64,000 nucleotides of DNA. It comes from Microbacterium sp. nov. GSS16 (GTDB taxonomy: Bacteria > Actinomycetota > Actinomycetes > Actinomycetales > Microbacteriaceae). Numbering within the stretch: position 1 is the first letter of the stretch; every line of letters begins with the position of its first letter. The DNA is taken from the NCBI RefSeq assembly GCF_028198145.1, contig NZ_CP116338.1, positions 2,232,001 through 2,296,000 on the forward strand. The letters run 5' to 3'. A model generated the notes under the pieces. The model did no database searches. It worked only from the letters and a program-made list of their open reading frames with translations, and had not been told where the DNA came from. A program made the translations under genes and the position numbers. Of the stretch, positions 32,986 to 42,713 are shown piece after piece.

Positions 32986-34320
32986 GTGAGCGAGACCCTC
33001 GTCATCGAAGGCGTCCGGCTGCTCGGGCGCGACAGCGCAGACATCGTGATCGAGAACGGTGCCATCGCCGAGATCGGCTCGGGGCTCACCCGAGCGGGCG
33101 CGCGCGTCATCGACGCCGCGGGCCTGGTCGCGCTGCCCGGCCTCGTCGACCTGCACACGCACCTGCGTGAACCAGGGTTCGAAGCCTCCGAGACCGTGCT
33201 GACCGGCACGCAGGCAGCGGCGGCCGGCGGGTTCACGGCGGTCTTCGCGATGCCGAACACCCAGCCCGTCGCAGACACCGCGGGTGTCGTCGAGCAGGAG
33301 CTCGCCCTCGGCGAGGCCGCTGGCTACGCGACGGTGCAGCCGATCGGCGCCGTGACCGTCGGACAGAAGGGTGAGCGTCTCGCCGAACTGGGCGCCATGG
33401 CGGGATCCCGCGCCCGCGTGCGCGTCTTCAGCGATGACGGCTTCTGCGTGTGGGATCCGCTGATCATGCGGCGCGCGCTGGAGTACGTGAAGTCGTTCGA
33501 CGGCGTCATCGCGCAGCACGCGCAGGACCCGCGTCTGACCGAGGGCGCGCAGATGAACGAGGGCGTCGTGTCGGCCGAGCTGGGCCTCGCGGGCTGGCCC
33601 GCCGTCGCCGAGGAGTCGATCATCGCCCGCGATGTGCTCCTCGCCGAGCACGTCGGCTCGCGTCTGCACGTGTGCCACCTCTCGACCGCCGGCTCCGTCG
33701 ACATCATCCGGTGGGCGAAGAAGCGCGGCATCCGCGTGACGGCCGAGGTCACTCCCCACCACCTGCTGCTGACCGACGACCTCGTGCGCGACTACGACGC
33801 CCGCTACAAGGTGAACCCGCCCCTGCGCACCGCCGAGGACGTGATGGCCGTGCGCGAAGGCCTCGCCGACGGCACGATCGACATCGTCGCGACCGACCAC
33901 GCCCCGCACCCGGCGGAGAACAAGGCGTGCGAATGGCAGGCCGCCGCGAACGGCATGGTCGGGCTCGAGAGCGCGCTGCGCGTCGTGCATCAGGCGATGG
34001 TCGAGACCGGCCAGCTCGACTGGGCGGACGTCGCTCGCGTGATGAGCGCCGCTCCCGCCCGCATCGGGCGCCTCGACGGCTTCGGCGCCCTCGAAGTCGG
34101 GCGGCCCGCGCACGTCACGCTGTACGACCCGAGCGTGCCCGGGGTGTTCACCGAGGCCGACCTGCACGGACGCAGCCACAACTCCCCGTACCTGGGACGC
34201 GAGCTGCCCGGCCGCGTGCGCTGGACCATCCACGGCGGCGTCGTGACCGTCGACGGCGGAGCCCTCGTCGCGGATCTCGACGCGCGCGATGTGCTGAGCG
34301 AGCGGAGCGAGCCGAAGTGA
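32986..34320 (+). CDS. pyrC: Dihydroorotase
   Basis: PyrC, 444 residues, closes carbamoyl-aspartate to dihydroorotate. The zinc site [10 protein letters not shown] lies at about residues 58-67, and [11 protein letters not shown] style histidines and [13 protein letters not shown] complete the binuclear site of the class I enzyme. The last residues LSERSEPK are coded by a short sequence that resembles a dispersed repeat of Microbacteriaceae (see findings). GTG start at 32986; the stop overlaps the next gene (GTGA). Confidence 0.95.
   Translation: MSETLVIEGVRLLGRDSADIVIENGAIAEIGSGLTRAGARVIDAAGLVALPGLVDLHTHLREPGFEASETVLTGTQAAAAGGFTAVFAMPNTQPVADTAGVVEQELALGEAAGYATVQPIGAVTVGQKGERLAELGAMAGSRARVRVFSDDGFCVWDPLIMRRALEYVKSFDGVIAQHAQDPRLTEGAQMNEGVVSAELGLAGWPAVAEESIIARDVLLAEHVGSRLHVCHLSTAGSVDIIRWAKKRGIRVTAEVTPHHLLLTDDLVRDYDARYKVNPPLRTAEDVMAVREGLADGTIDIVATDHAPHPAENKACEWQAAANGMVGLESALRVVHQAMVETGQLDWADVARVMSAAPARIGRLDGFGALEVGRPAHVTLYDPSVPGVFTEADLHGRSHNSPYLGRELPGRVRWTIHGGVVTVDGGALVADLDARDVLSERSEPK
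34294..34317 (+). repeat. Repeat-like sequence at the 3' end of pyrC
   Basis: These 24 bases contain GAGCGAGCGGAGCGAGCC followed by GAAG, resembling a short dispersed element that I recall from Microbacteriaceae and related actinobacteria. It encodes the final, non-conserved residues of PyrC. Membership in a repeat family is from memory and not shown by this window alone. Confidence 0.4.
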
Positions 34321-34823
34321 CTCGCGAGCTCGCGGGGCTGATCATCGCCCTCGTCGCCGCGCTGATCCTGCTCTCGATGTTCATCGCCTGGCGCAGGCGC
34401 CTGCGCCGCGACGCCGGCCTGACCGCTCCGCTCGGCGTGCCCGAGCACGCCGACGTGACCGCCCGGTACGAGGTGCTCTATGTCGCGACGACCGCGCACG
34501 ACCAGCCGCTCGAGCGGCTCGCGGTCAGTCCGCTGACCTACCGCGCTCGGGGAGAGCTCGTGCTCACCGACCGAGGTGTCGCGCTGAGCCTCGACGGCGC
34601 ACCGACGGTGTTCCTGCCGTCCGCGCGACTGGTCGCGGCAGACCGCGCCACCGTCGCCATCGACCGCGTCGTGGAGCGCGACGGTCTCATCCGCCTCGTG
34701 TGGCGGGTGGCCGACGACGTCCACGTCGATTCCTTCATCCGGCCCACCTCAGGCGGGCCCTCAGAGATCGTGCCGCAGCTCGAGCGCCTCTGCGCCGGTG
34801 CGGAGAACGGAGAGAACTCGTGA
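34317..34823 (+). CDS. Membrane-anchored protein of the pyr operon (PH-like domain), unknown function
   Basis: This 168-residue protein has one N-terminal membrane helix ([20 protein letters not shown]) followed by a soluble domain rich in beta strands that may be PH-like. Actinobacteria conserve such a gene between pyrC and carA; in Mycobacterium tuberculosis the corresponding position holds Rv1382. No enzyme motif is visible. It is translationally coupled on both sides (GTGA overlaps with pyrC and carA), so its level follows the pyrimidine enzymes. Its function is unknown. Confidence 0.85.
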   Translation: MTRELAGLIIALVAALILLSMFIAWRRRLRRDAGLTAPLGVPEHADVTARYEVLYVATTAHDQPLERLAVSPLTYRARGELVLTDRGVALSLDGAPTVFLPSARLVAADRATVAIDRVVERDGLIRLVWRVADDVHVDSFIRPTSGGPSEIVPQLERLCAGAENGENS

Positions 34824-36004
34824 CATCCCCCGACCAGACCGCCCACGGCCCTTCGACGGGCTCAAGGGCCCAGAACGCCGCTGTGCTCGTTCTCGAGGAC
34901 GGCACCCGCTTCGAAGGCCGCGCATACGGCGCGCGAGGCACCACGCTCGGCGAGGTCGTCTTCGCCACCGGCATGTCCGGCTACCAGGAGACGCTGACCG
35001 ATCCCTCGTACGCCGGTCAGATCGTGCTGCAGACCGCGCCGCACATCGGCAACACCGGCATGAACCGCGAGGATCAGGAGTCCTCGCGCATCTGGGTCGC
35101 GGGATACATCGTGCGAGACCCCGCCCGCCGGGTGTCGAACTGGCGCTCCGAGGAGTCGCTCGACGACGCGCTCGTGCGCGAGGGGATCGTGGGGATCAGC
35201 GGCATCGACACGCGCGCCCTCACCCGTCGCATCCGCGACACGGGGTCGATGCGCGGCGGAATCTTCTCGGGCGACGCCGCCGGGCTGGACGCCGACGAGC
35301 AGCTGCGTCAGGTGACCGCCGCTCCCGAGATGGCGGGTCAGAACCTGTCGGCGACGGTGTCGGTCACCGAGCCCCTCGTCGTCGCCGCGACCACCGAGCG
35401 CATCGGGAACGTCGCCGTGATCGACCTGGGCATCAAGCAGTCCACCGTCGACAACCTCGCAGCGCTCGGCTTCGACGTGCACGTGCTGCCGCAGTCGGCC
35501 GGCTTCGACGACATCGCCGCGACATCTCCCGACGCGGTGTTCTACTCGAACGGCCCCGGCGATCCCTCGGCATCCGACGAGCAGGTGGCCGTGCTGCGCC
35601 AGGTGCTCGACGCGCGCATCCCGTACTTCGGCATCTGCTTCGGCAACCAGCTGTTCGGACGCGCGCTCGGGCTCGACACCTACAAGCTCACCTTCGGCCA
35701 TCGCGGCATCAACCAGCCCGTCATCGACAAGGCCACCGGCCGGGTCGAGATCACGGCCCACAACCACGGCTTCGCCGTGGAGGCCCCGCTCCAGGGCGCA
35801 TTCGACAGCCCGCACGGCTACGGGAAGGTCGAGGTGAGCCACGTCGGCCTGAACGACCAGGTCGTCGAGGGCCTCCGCGCCCTCGACATCCCGGCCTTCT
35901 CCGTGCAGTACCACCCCGAGGCGGCGGCGGGGCCGCACGACGCCCACTATCTCTTCACCCGATTCCGCGAGCTCGTCCTCGCCAGCAAGAAGGGCGCCAA
36001 CTGA
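34820..36004 (+). CDS. carA: Carbamoyl-phosphate synthase small chain
   Basis: CarA, 394 residues, supplies ammonia from glutamine. The class I amidotransferase site is C273 in [11 protein letters not shown] with H365 and E367 in [10 protein letters not shown]. The N-terminal domain begins at about residue 20 ([18 protein letters not shown]). The first 19 residues are not conserved and are partly coded by a palindromic repeat-like sequence (34847-34870). GTG start at 34820 overlaps the preceding stop. The carA stop and carB start share one base. Confidence 0.96.
   Translation: MTSPDQTAHGPSTGSRAQNAAVLVLEDGTRFEGRAYGARGTTLGEVVFATGMSGYQETLTDPSYAGQIVLQTAPHIGNTGMNREDQESSRIWVAGYIVRDPARRVSNWRSEESLDDALVREGIVGISGIDTRALTRRIRDTGSMRGGIFSGDAAGLDADEQLRQVTAAPEMAGQNLSATVSVTEPLVVAATTERIGNVAVIDLGIKQSTVDNLAALGFDVHVLPQSAGFDDIAATSPDAVFYSNGPGDPSASDEQVAVLRQVLDARIPYFGICFGNQLFGRALGLDTYKLTFGHRGINQPVIDKATGRVEITAHNHGFAVEAPLQGAFDSPHGYGKVEVSHVGLNDQVVEGLRALDIPAFSVQYHPEAAAGPHDAHYLFTRFRELVLASKKGAN
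34847..34870 (+). repeat. Palindromic dispersed-repeat-like element inside the carA 5' end
   Basis: Seven-base arms GGCCCTT and AAGGGCC enclose CGACGGGCTC. The pattern CCCTTCGAC...GCTCA.GGG is, to my knowledge, a common short intergenic repeat in actinobacterial genomes. Here it lies in frame and adds residues to the non-conserved N terminus of CarA. Confidence 0.5.
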
Positions 36005-39000
36005 TGCCGAAGCGCGAAGACATCAACTCCGTCCTGGTCATCGGCTCCGGCCCGATCGTCATCGGTCAGGCCTGCGAGTTCGACTACTCGGGAACCCAGG
36101 CCTGCCGGGTGCTGCGCGAGGAGGGCGTGCGCGTCATCCTGGTCAACTCCAACCCGGCGACGATCATGACCGATCCCGACTTCGCCGATGCGACCTACAT
36201 CGAGCCGATCACGCCCGAGGTCATCGAGACCATCATCGCCAAGGAGAAGCCGGATGCCATCCTGCCGACCCTCGGCGGTCAGACCGCGCTGAACGCCGCC
36301 ATGGCGCTGCACGAGCGCGGCATCCTCGACAAGTACGGCGTCGAGCTCATCGGGGCCAAGGTCGACGCGATCCGTCGCGGCGAGGACCGCCAGGTGTTCA
36401 AAGAGCTCGTGATCGAGGCGGGCGCCGACGTCGCGAAGTCGGTCATCTGCCACACCATGGACGAGCTCATCGCCGGCGCAGCAGAGCTCGGCTACCCGCT
36501 CGTCGTGCGGCCCTCGTTCACGATGGGCGGCCTGGGCTCGGGCTTCGCCTACGACGAGACCGACCTCCGCCGCATCGGCGGCGCCGGCCTGCACGACTCG
36601 CCGACCAACGAGGTGCTGCTCGAGGAGTCGATCCTCGGGTGGAAGGAGTACGAGCTCGAGCTCATGCGCGACACCGCCGACAACACGGTCGTCGTCTGCT
36701 CGATCGAGAACGTCGACCCCGTCGGCGTGCACACCGGCGACTCGATCACCGTCGCGCCGGCGCTCACGCTCACCGACCGCGAATATCAGAAGATGCGCGA
36801 CATCTCGATCGACATCATCCGCTCGGTCGGCGTCGACACGGGCGGCTGCAACATCCAGTTCGCCGTCGACCCGACCAACGGGCGCATCATCGTCATCGAG
36901 ATGAACCCGCGTGTCTCGCGCTCGTCTGCCCTCGCCTCCAAGGCGACCGGATTCCCGATCGCGAAGCTCGCCGCCAAGCTCGCCCTCGGCTACCGCCTCG
37001 ACGAGATCCCGAACGACATCACCGGCGTCACCCCGGCGAGCTTCGAGCCGACCCTCGACTACGTCGTGGTCAAGGTGCCCCGCTTCGCGTTCGAGAAGTT
37101 CCCGGCGGCCGACGCCACCCTCACCACCACCATGAAGTCGGTGGGCGAGGCGATGGCCATCGGGCGCAACTACACGACCGCGCTGCAGAAGGCGCTGCGC
37201 TCCCTCGAGAAGCGCGGCTCCAGCTTCCACTGGGGTGACGAGAGCCGTTCGGTCGAGGAGCTGCTCGAGATCGCGAAGACCCCGACCGACGGCCGCATCG
37301 TCGTGCTGCAGCAGGCGCTGCGCAAGGGCGCGACCATCGAGCAGGCCTTCGATGCGACGGCGATGGACCCGTGGTTCCTCGACCAGATCGTGCTGATCAA
37401 CGAGGTCGCAGACAGCGTCGCCAGCGCCGACGAGCTCGATCGCGCCACCCTGCGTCTCGCCAAGGAGCACGGCTTCAGCGACGCGCAGATCGCGCAGCTG
37501 CGCGGCCTCGACGAAGCCGAGGTGCGCTCGATCCGTCACGGCCTCGACGTGCGTCCGGTGTTCAAGACCGTCGACACCTGCGCGGGGGAGTTCCCGGCCC
37601 TGACGCCGTACCACTACTCGAGCTACGACTTCGAGACCGAGGTCGCGCCGAGCGAGCGCACCAAGATCGTCATCATCGGCTCGGGCCCCAACCGCATCGG
37701 CCAGGGCGTCGAGTTCGACTACTCGTGCGTGCACGCGTCGTTCGCGCTCTCGGATGCCGGGTACGAGACCGTCATGGTCAACTGCAACCCCGAGACCGTG
37801 TCGACCGACTACGACACCTCCGACCGGCTGTACTTCGAGCCGCTGACCCTCGAGGACGTCCTCGAGGTGCTCGATGCCGAGGCCCGCAGCGGCACCATCC
37901 TCGGCGTCGTCTGCCAGCTCGGCGGACAGACGCCGCTGGGTCTGGCGAAGGGCATCGAGGCGGCGGGCTACACGGTGCTCGGCACCAGCCCCGCAGCGAT
38001 CGACCTGGCCGAGGAGCGCGAGCTGTTCGCGCGCCTGCTCGACGACGCCGGTCTGGTCGCCCCGCGAAACGGCACGGCGATCGACGTCGACGGCGCGGTG
38101 CGCATCGCCGAGGACATCGGATACCCCGTGCTCGTGCGGCCGAGCTTCGTGCTCGGCGGCCGCGGCATGGAGATCGTCTACGACACCCCGTCGCTGCGCG
38201 ACTACTTCGTGCGCACCGCGGGCGAGGTGGTCATCGAGGAGGGCAAGCCCCTGCTCGTGGACCGCTTCCTCGACGATGCGATCGAGCTCGACGTCGACGC
38301 CCTGTACGACGGCACCGATCTGTACATCGGCGGGGTCATGGAGCACCTCGAAGAGGCCGGCATCCACTCCGGCGACTCGAGCTGCACGCTGCCGCCCGTC
38401 TCGCTCGGCCGCACCGACATCGACCGCGTGCGCACGGCGACGCTCGCCATCGCGGAGGGCGTGGGCGTCCGGGGTCTGCTGAACGTGCAGTTCGCGATCA
38501 GCGCCGGTGTGCTCTACGTGATCGAGGCGAACCCCCGCGCGAGCCGCACCGTCCCGTTCGTGTCGAAGGCGCTGGGCATCCCGATGGCGAAGGCCGCGAG
38601 CCGCCTCATGGCGGGTGCGACGATCGCCGAGCTGATCGACGAGGGCATGCTGCCCGCGCAGGACGGATCCCGCGTGCCGCTGGGCGCTCCGGTCGCCGTG
38701 AAGGAGGCGGTGCTGCCGTTCAAGCGCTTCCGCACCCACGACGGCAAGGTCGTCGACTCGGTGCTCGGGCCCGAGATGCGCTCGACCGGCGAGGTCATGG
38801 GCATCGACCGCGACTTCCCGACCGCGTTCGCGAAGAGCCAGTCCGCCGCGTACGGCGGGATGCCGACGGCGGGCACCGTGTTCATCTCGGTCGCGGACGC
38901 CGACAAGCGCGAGGTCATCCTGCCGGCCCACCGCCTGCAGCAGCTCGGCTTCACCCTCGTCGCGACGGAGGGCACGGCCGAGATCCTCAGCCGGAACGGC

Positions 39001-39291
39001 ATCGACGCGCAGGTCGTGGCGAAGTACAGCGAGACGCAGGAGAACGGCGAGCGGAACATCGTCGACCTGATCAACGACGGGGAGATCGACATCGTCGTGA
39101 ACACCCCGTCCGGCGGCGCGGCCCGCGCCGACGGGTACGAGATCCGTGCCGCGGCGGTCGCCGCCGACAAGGCGCTGTTCACCACCATGGCCGTGCTCGG
39201 CGCCGCCGTGACCGGCATGGACGCCACCCAGTCCGGCTTCCACGTGCGCAGCCTTCAGGAATACGCCTCCGACCGTGAGGCCGCTCGATGA
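36004..39291 (+). CDS. carB: Carbamoyl-phosphate synthase large chain
   Basis: CarB, 1095 residues, makes carbamoyl phosphate for both pyrimidine and arginine synthesis. It has the duplicated ATP-grasp plan: [21 protein letters not shown] starts the first half, and [21 protein letters not shown] (about residue 560) starts the second. Both metal/ATP motifs, [19 protein letters not shown] and [19 protein letters not shown], are intact. The C-terminal allosteric domain follows ([19 protein letters not shown]). Its stop overlaps pyrF by four bases. The same frame is open far upstream across carA, but that is a high-GC artefact. Confidence 0.97.
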   Translation: MPKREDINSVLVIGSGPIVIGQACEFDYSGTQACRVLREEGVRVILVNSNPATIMTDPDFADATYIEPITPEVIETIIAKEKPDAILPTLGGQTALNAAMALHERGILDKYGVELIGAKVDAIRRGEDRQVFKELVIEAGADVAKSVICHTMDELIAGAAELGYPLVVRPSFTMGGLGSGFAYDETDLRRIGGAGLHDSPTNEVLLEESILGWKEYELELMRDTADNTVVVCSIENVDPVGVHTGDSITVAPALTLTDREYQKMRDISIDIIRSVGVDTGGCNIQFAVDPTNGRIIVIEMNPRVSRSSALASKATGFPIAKLAAKLALGYRLDEIPNDITGVTPASFEPTLDYVVVKVPRFAFEKFPAADATLTTTMKSVGEAMAIGRNYTTALQKALRSLEKRGSSFHWGDESRSVEELLEIAKTPTDGRIVVLQQALRKGATIEQAFDATAMDPWFLDQIVLINEVADSVASADELDRATLRLAKEHGFSDAQIAQLRGLDEAEVRSIRHGLDVRPVFKTVDTCAGEFPALTPYHYSSYDFETEVAPSERTKIVIIGSGPNRIGQGVEFDYSCVHASFALSDAGYETVMVNCNPETVSTDYDTSDRLYFEPLTLEDVLEVLDAEARSGTILGVVCQLGGQTPLGLAKGIEAAGYTVLGTSPAAIDLAEERELFARLLDDAGLVAPRNGTAIDVDGAVRIAEDIGYPVLVRPSFVLGGRGMEIVYDTPSLRDYFVRTAGEVVIEEGKPLLVDRFLDDAIELDVDALYDGTDLYIGGVMEHLEEAGIHSGDSSCTLPPVSLGRTDIDRVRTATLAIAEGVGVRGLLNVQFAISAGVLYVIEANPRASRTVPFVSKALGIPMAKAASRLMAGATIAELIDEGMLPAQDGSRVPLGAPVAVKEAVLPFKRFRTHDGKVVDSVLGPEMRSTGEVMGIDRDFPTAFAKSQSAAYGGMPTAGTVFISVADADKREVILPAHRLQQLGFTLVATEGTAEILSRNGIDAQVVAKYSETQENGERNIVDLINDGEIDIVVNTPSGGAARADGYEIRAAAVAADKALFTTMAVLGAAVTGMDATQSGFHVRSLQEYASDREAAR

Positions 39292-40151
39292 CCCAGCCGT
39301 TCGGAGCGCGTCTGCGCACGGCGATCGACCGTCTCGGTCCGCTGTGCGTCGGCATCGACCCGCACGCGGCCCTGCTCGACCAGTGGGGTCTGGCGCAGGA
39401 CGCCGAGGGCCTGCGCTCGTTCGGTCTGGCCGTGGTCGAGGCCGCGGCCGGCCGAGCGGCGGTCGTGAAGCCGCAGGTCGCGTTCTTCGAGCGCTTCGGC
39501 TCGAAGGGCTTCGCCGCACTGGAGGACGTCATGGCCGCCGCGCGGGATGCCGGGCTGATCGTGCTCGCCGACGCCAAGCGCGGCGACATCGGGTCGACCA
39601 TGGCCGGTTACGCCGCGGCGTGGCTCGAGGCCGGATCGCCCCTCGAAGCGGATGCGGTGACGATCAGCCCGTACCTCGGGCCGGAGTCGCTGCGCGACAC
39701 CCTCACCGGAGCGGTGCGTGCAGGCAAGGGCGTGTTCGTGCTCGCTGCAACGAGCAACCCCGAGGCCGCCGCGCTGCAGACCGCGCACACGGTCGACGTG
39801 GCAGGCGGCGAGGAGCAGACGGTCGCGGCCCGAGTCGTCCGGGATGTCACCTGGGTCAACAGCTCGCCGGCCTTCGATGGCGCGCTCGGACCGATCGGCG
39901 TCGTGATCGGCGCCACGGTCGATCGCGCCGTGGTCGGCATCGACGACGAGATCCTGACCGGCACGCCCGTGCTCGCGCCGGGCTTCGGAGCACAGGGCGC
40001 CACTGCGGCCGACCTCACCGTCCGGTTCGGGGCGGTCGCGTCGAACGTGCTCGCCAGCGAGAGCCGCAGCATCCTCGCCGCGGGTCCTGGCGGCATGGCC
40101 GAGGCGATCAGCGCCCGCAACGCGCGATACCAGGAGGTACTCCGTGGCTGA
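39288..40151 (+). CDS. pyrF: Orotidine 5'-phosphate decarboxylase
   Basis: PyrF, 287 residues, makes UMP from OMP. It belongs to the longer type II (mycobacterial) subgroup. [33 protein letters not shown] and the catalytic [18 protein letters not shown] (Asp-Ala-Lys-Arg-Gly-Asp) are present. It ends the pyrimidine enzymes of this operon; pyrD and pyrE are not in the window. Its end overlaps the guanylate kinase gene by eight bases. Confidence 0.95.
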   Translation: MTQPFGARLRTAIDRLGPLCVGIDPHAALLDQWGLAQDAEGLRSFGLAVVEAAAGRAAVVKPQVAFFERFGSKGFAALEDVMAAARDAGLIVLADAKRGDIGSTMAGYAAAWLEAGSPLEADAVTISPYLGPESLRDTLTGAVRAGKGVFVLAATSNPEAAALQTAHTVDVAGGEEQTVAARVVRDVTWVNSSPAFDGALGPIGVVIGATVDRAVVGIDDEILTGTPVLAPGFGAQGATAADLTVRFGAVASNVLASESRSILAAGPGGMAEAISARNARYQEVLRG

Positions 40152-41064
40152 ACGACCCGCCGTCCCCGACGTCGACCGCGTCGCCGCCTCCCGCCGGGCG
40201 CTCGAGCGACGTCGAGCGCGCGCCGCGCTCAAGCGCGACCTGAGCACGCGGGTCGTCGCACCCCAGGCCGTGCTGCGCCAGGCGACGGAGGATGCCGATT
40301 CCGACGCCGCCACGATGCGTGTCACCGACTTCCTGATGGCTCTGCCCGCCATCGGCGCCGGCAAGCGCGACCGTGTCCTCGAGGATCTGCACATCGCTCC
40401 GGTGAAGCGACTCGGCGGACTCGGCGTGCGCCAGCGCACCGCACTGCGGGAGTGGCTCGACGAGCGCTTCCCCCCGCACCGCCCGCGCCCGGCCCGCAGC
40501 CGGCTGCTCGTGCTCGCCGGCCCCACGGCCGTGGGCAAGGGCACGGTCGCTGCCCGCATCCGGGAGACCCATCCCGAGATCCACCTCTCGGTGTCGGCGA
40601 CGACGCGCGCCCCCCGCCCCGGCGAGGTCGACGGAGTGCACTACTACTTCGTCGACGACACCGAGTTCGATCGCCTCATCGCCGACCGGCAGCTTCTCGA
40701 ATACGCCGTAGTGCACAACAAGCACCGCTACGGCACACCGCGCGGTCCGGTGGACACCGCACTGGCCGAAGGCAGGACAGTGCTGCTCGAGATCGATCTG
40801 CAGGGAGCCAGGCAGGTGCGGGCCGCCGAGCCGTCGGCATCCCTCGTCTTCCTGCTGCCGCCCAGCTGGGACGAACTCGTCCAGCGTCTCGTCGGCCGCG
40901 GCACCGAGGACGCCGAGGAGCGCGCCCGCCGACTGCGCACTGCGCGGGTGGAGCTGGCCGCGCAGAACGAGTTCGATTACCTCGTCGTGAACGCCGACGT
41001 CGCCACCGCGGCCGAAGAGGTCGTAGAATTGTCCACAGACTCTGCGCGTCGCCCGGCTCCCTGA
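40144..41064 (+). CDS. gmk: Guanylate kinase with N-terminal mIHF (actinobacterial integration host factor) domain
   Basis: The 306-residue product is longer than a normal guanylate kinase (about 200). Residues about 8-112 match actinobacterial integration host factor m[64 protein letters not shown] and [22 protein letters not shown], the helix-two-turn-helix DNA-binding part. Residues 120-306 are the kinase: P-loop GPTAVGKG (G126-K132), [22 protein letters not shown] and [11 protein letters not shown]. In mycobacteria mihF and gmk are separate neighbours; here they form one frame. The kinase makes GDP; the mIHF part probably binds DNA. Confidence 0.92.
   Translation: MAERPAVPDVDRVAASRRALERRRARAALKRDLSTRVVAPQAVLRQATEDADSDAATMRVTDFLMALPAIGAGKRDRVLEDLHIAPVKRLGGLGVRQRTALREWLDERFPPHRPRPARSRLLVLAGPTAVGKGTVAARIRETHPEIHLSVSATTRAPRPGEVDGVHYYFVDDTEFDRLIADRQLLEYAVVHNKHRYGTPRGPVDTALAEGRTVLLEIDLQGARQVRAAEPSASLVFLLPPSWDELVQRLVGRGTEDAEERARRLRTARVELAAQNEFDYLVVNADVATAAEEVVELSTDSARRPAP
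41024..41029 (+). promoter_or_regulatory. -10 box (TAGAAT) of rpoZ inside the gmk end
   Basis: TAGAAT lies in the last 40 bases of gmk and 114 bases before the rpoZ ATG, which has its own AGGAGG. It would let rpoZ be expressed apart from the pyr operon. Confidence 0.45.
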
Positions 41065-41143
41065 GCCCTCGGACCGCGCGCCGCATCGATTTCGCGACAG
41101 CTCGTCACCCCGACGCCACCGTCGCCTGACCAGGAGGTCCACC

Positions 41144-41398
41144 ATGGCCGGACACAACAACGGCATCATCGACCCGCCCATCGACAACCTTCTCGAGCGC
41201 GTCGAGTCGAAGTACGAGCTCGTGATCTACGCGTCGAAGCGCGCACGGCAGATCAACGACTACTACTCCGACCTGCACGAGGGGAACCTCTTCGACAACG
41301 TCGGTCCGCTCGTCGACTCCTCGGTCGAGGACAAGCCCCTCACGATCGCCCTGCACGAGATCAACGAGGACAAGCTGCGCATCCGTCACGCTGAGTGA
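41144..41398 (+). CDS. rpoZ: DNA-directed RNA polymerase subunit omega
   Basis: Omega, 84 residues, wraps the C-terminal end of the beta' subunit and helps assembly of RNA polymerase. The core [32 protein letters not shown] is the family signature. ATG at 41144 follows AGGAGG. A 15-bp hairpin after the gene stops the transcript before metK. Confidence 0.96.
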   Translation: MAGHNNGIIDPPIDNLLERVESKYELVIYASKRARQINDYYSDLHEGNLFDNVGPLVDSSVEDKPLTIALHEINEDKLRIRHAE

Positions 41399-41414
41399 TC
41401 GCCTTCGCACTGTG

Positions 41415-41448
41415 AGCCGCCGACGTCCTCGCGAGGATGTCGGCGGCT
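41415..41448 (+). terminator. Hairpin terminator after rpoZ
   Basis: Two 15-base arms with one G-U pair and a CGCG tetraloop begin 16 bases after the rpoZ stop. The 61 bases between it and metK show neither a SAM riboswitch fold that I recognise nor another gene. Confidence 0.8.
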
Positions 41449-41509
41449 TCATGCACACTGGCGTCGAGCCGTCACCGGCTCCGCCCCACGACCCCGCTTT
41501 GGAGCCCCG

Positions 41510-42706
41510 ATGAGCGCGCTGCGCCTGTTCACGTCCGAGTCCGTCACCGAAGGACACCCCGACAAGATCTGCGACCAGATCTCCGACAGCATCCTCGACG
41601 GGCTTCTCACGGTCGATCGGGACTCGCGCGTGGCCGTCGAGACGCTCGTCACGACCGGTCTGGTGCACGTCGCCGGTGAGATCCGCACCGAGGGCTACGT
41701 CGACATCCCGACCATCGTGCGCGACGTCGTGAACGGCATCGGCTACACCTCGAGCGACACCGGCTTCGACGGCTCGTCGTGCGGGGTCAGCATCTCGGTC
41801 GGCGAGCAGTCCACCGACATCGCCAACGGCGTGGATCAGGCGCAGGAGCAGCGCGACGGAGGATCGACCGACCCTCGCGACCTGCTCGGCGCGGGCGATC
41901 AGGGCATCATGTTCGGCTTCGCCACCAATGAGACGCCTCAGCTGATGCCGATGGCCGCGTGGACGGCGCACCGCATCGCCGAGCGGCTCACGGAGGTGCG
42001 CCGCTCCGGCGAGCTGGCCTTCCTGCGCCCCGACGGCAAGACGCAGGTGACGCTCGGCTACGACGGCTTCACGCCGAAGACGGTCGACGCCGTGGTGCTG
42101 TCGACTCAGCACCAGCCGGACATCTCGCAGGACGAGCTGAAGCAGCTCGTGCGCGACGTCGTGATCGACCCGGTGCTCGAGCAGACCGGTCTCGATCTCG
42201 CCGACGACCTGAAGTACTACATCAACCCGGCAGGCCCCTTCGTCACGGGCGGGCCGAAGGGCGACGCCGGTCTCACCGGCCGCAAGATCATCATCGACAC
42301 CTACGGCGGAGCCGCACGTCACGGCGGCGGCGCGTTCAGCGGCAAGGACCCCTCGAAGGTCGACCGCTCGGGCGCCTACGCGATGCGGTGGGTCGCGAAG
42401 AACGTGGTCGCCGCCGGCCTCGCCGACCGTGCCGAGGTGCAGGTCGCCTATGCCATCGGCGTCGCTCGCCCGGTGGGGCTCTACGTCGAGACCTTCGGCA
42501 CGGGTCGGGTGTCTGAAGAGACGATCACCGACGCCATCTCGCAGGTGTTCGATCTGCGCCCTCAGGCGATCATCGAAGAGCTCGACCTGCTCCGCCCGAT
42601 CTACGCGCAGACCGCCGCCTACGGCCACTTCGGCCGTGAGCTGCCCGACTTCACCTGGGAGCGCACCGACCGCGCCGACGACCTGCGTCGCGCAGCCGGC
42701 CTCTGA
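41510..42706 (+). CDS. metK: S-adenosylmethionine synthetase
   Basis: MetK, 398 residues, forms SAM from methionine and [41 protein letters not shown], and the P-loop-like [23 protein letters not shown] motif are intact. The SAM made here would also feed CobA and RsmB of the window. In mycobacteria a coaBC (dfp) gene separates rpoZ from metK; none is present here. priA follows after seven bases. Confidence 0.97.
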   Translation: MSALRLFTSESVTEGHPDKICDQISDSILDGLLTVDRDSRVAVETLVTTGLVHVAGEIRTEGYVDIPTIVRDVVNGIGYTSSDTGFDGSSCGVSISVGEQSTDIANGVDQAQEQRDGGSTDPRDLLGAGDQGIMFGFATNETPQLMPMAAWTAHRIAERLTEVRRSGELAFLRPDGKTQVTLGYDGFTPKTVDAVVLSTQHQPDISQDELKQLVRDVVIDPVLEQTGLDLADDLKYYINPAGPFVTGGPKGDAGLTGRKIIIDTYGGAARHGGGAFSGKDPSKVDRSGAYAMRWVAKNVVAAGLADRAEVQVAYAIGVARPVGLYVETFGTGRVSEETITDAISQVFDLRPQAIIEELDLLRPIYAQTAAYGHFGRELPDFTWERTDRADDLRRAAGL

Positions 42707-42713
42707 GGCCGCC

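Noticed and set aside
34798..36003. The carB frame stays open upstream across all of carA, suggesting a CarA-CarB fusion.
   Set aside because: carA is intact in its own frame with all catalytic residues, and the upstream carB-frame translation is low-complexity Arg/His-rich. The real start is ATG 36004.
35947..39519. An open frame of 1190 codons antisense to carB, and others of 500-900 codons antisense to nirB, SNF2 and the pyk region.
   Set aside because: All lie opposite genes with clear family motifs and have no motifs of their own.
41449..41509. A possible SAM riboswitch before metK.
   Set aside because: Only 61 bases remain after the rpoZ terminator, without the conserved helices of a known SAM riboswitch.
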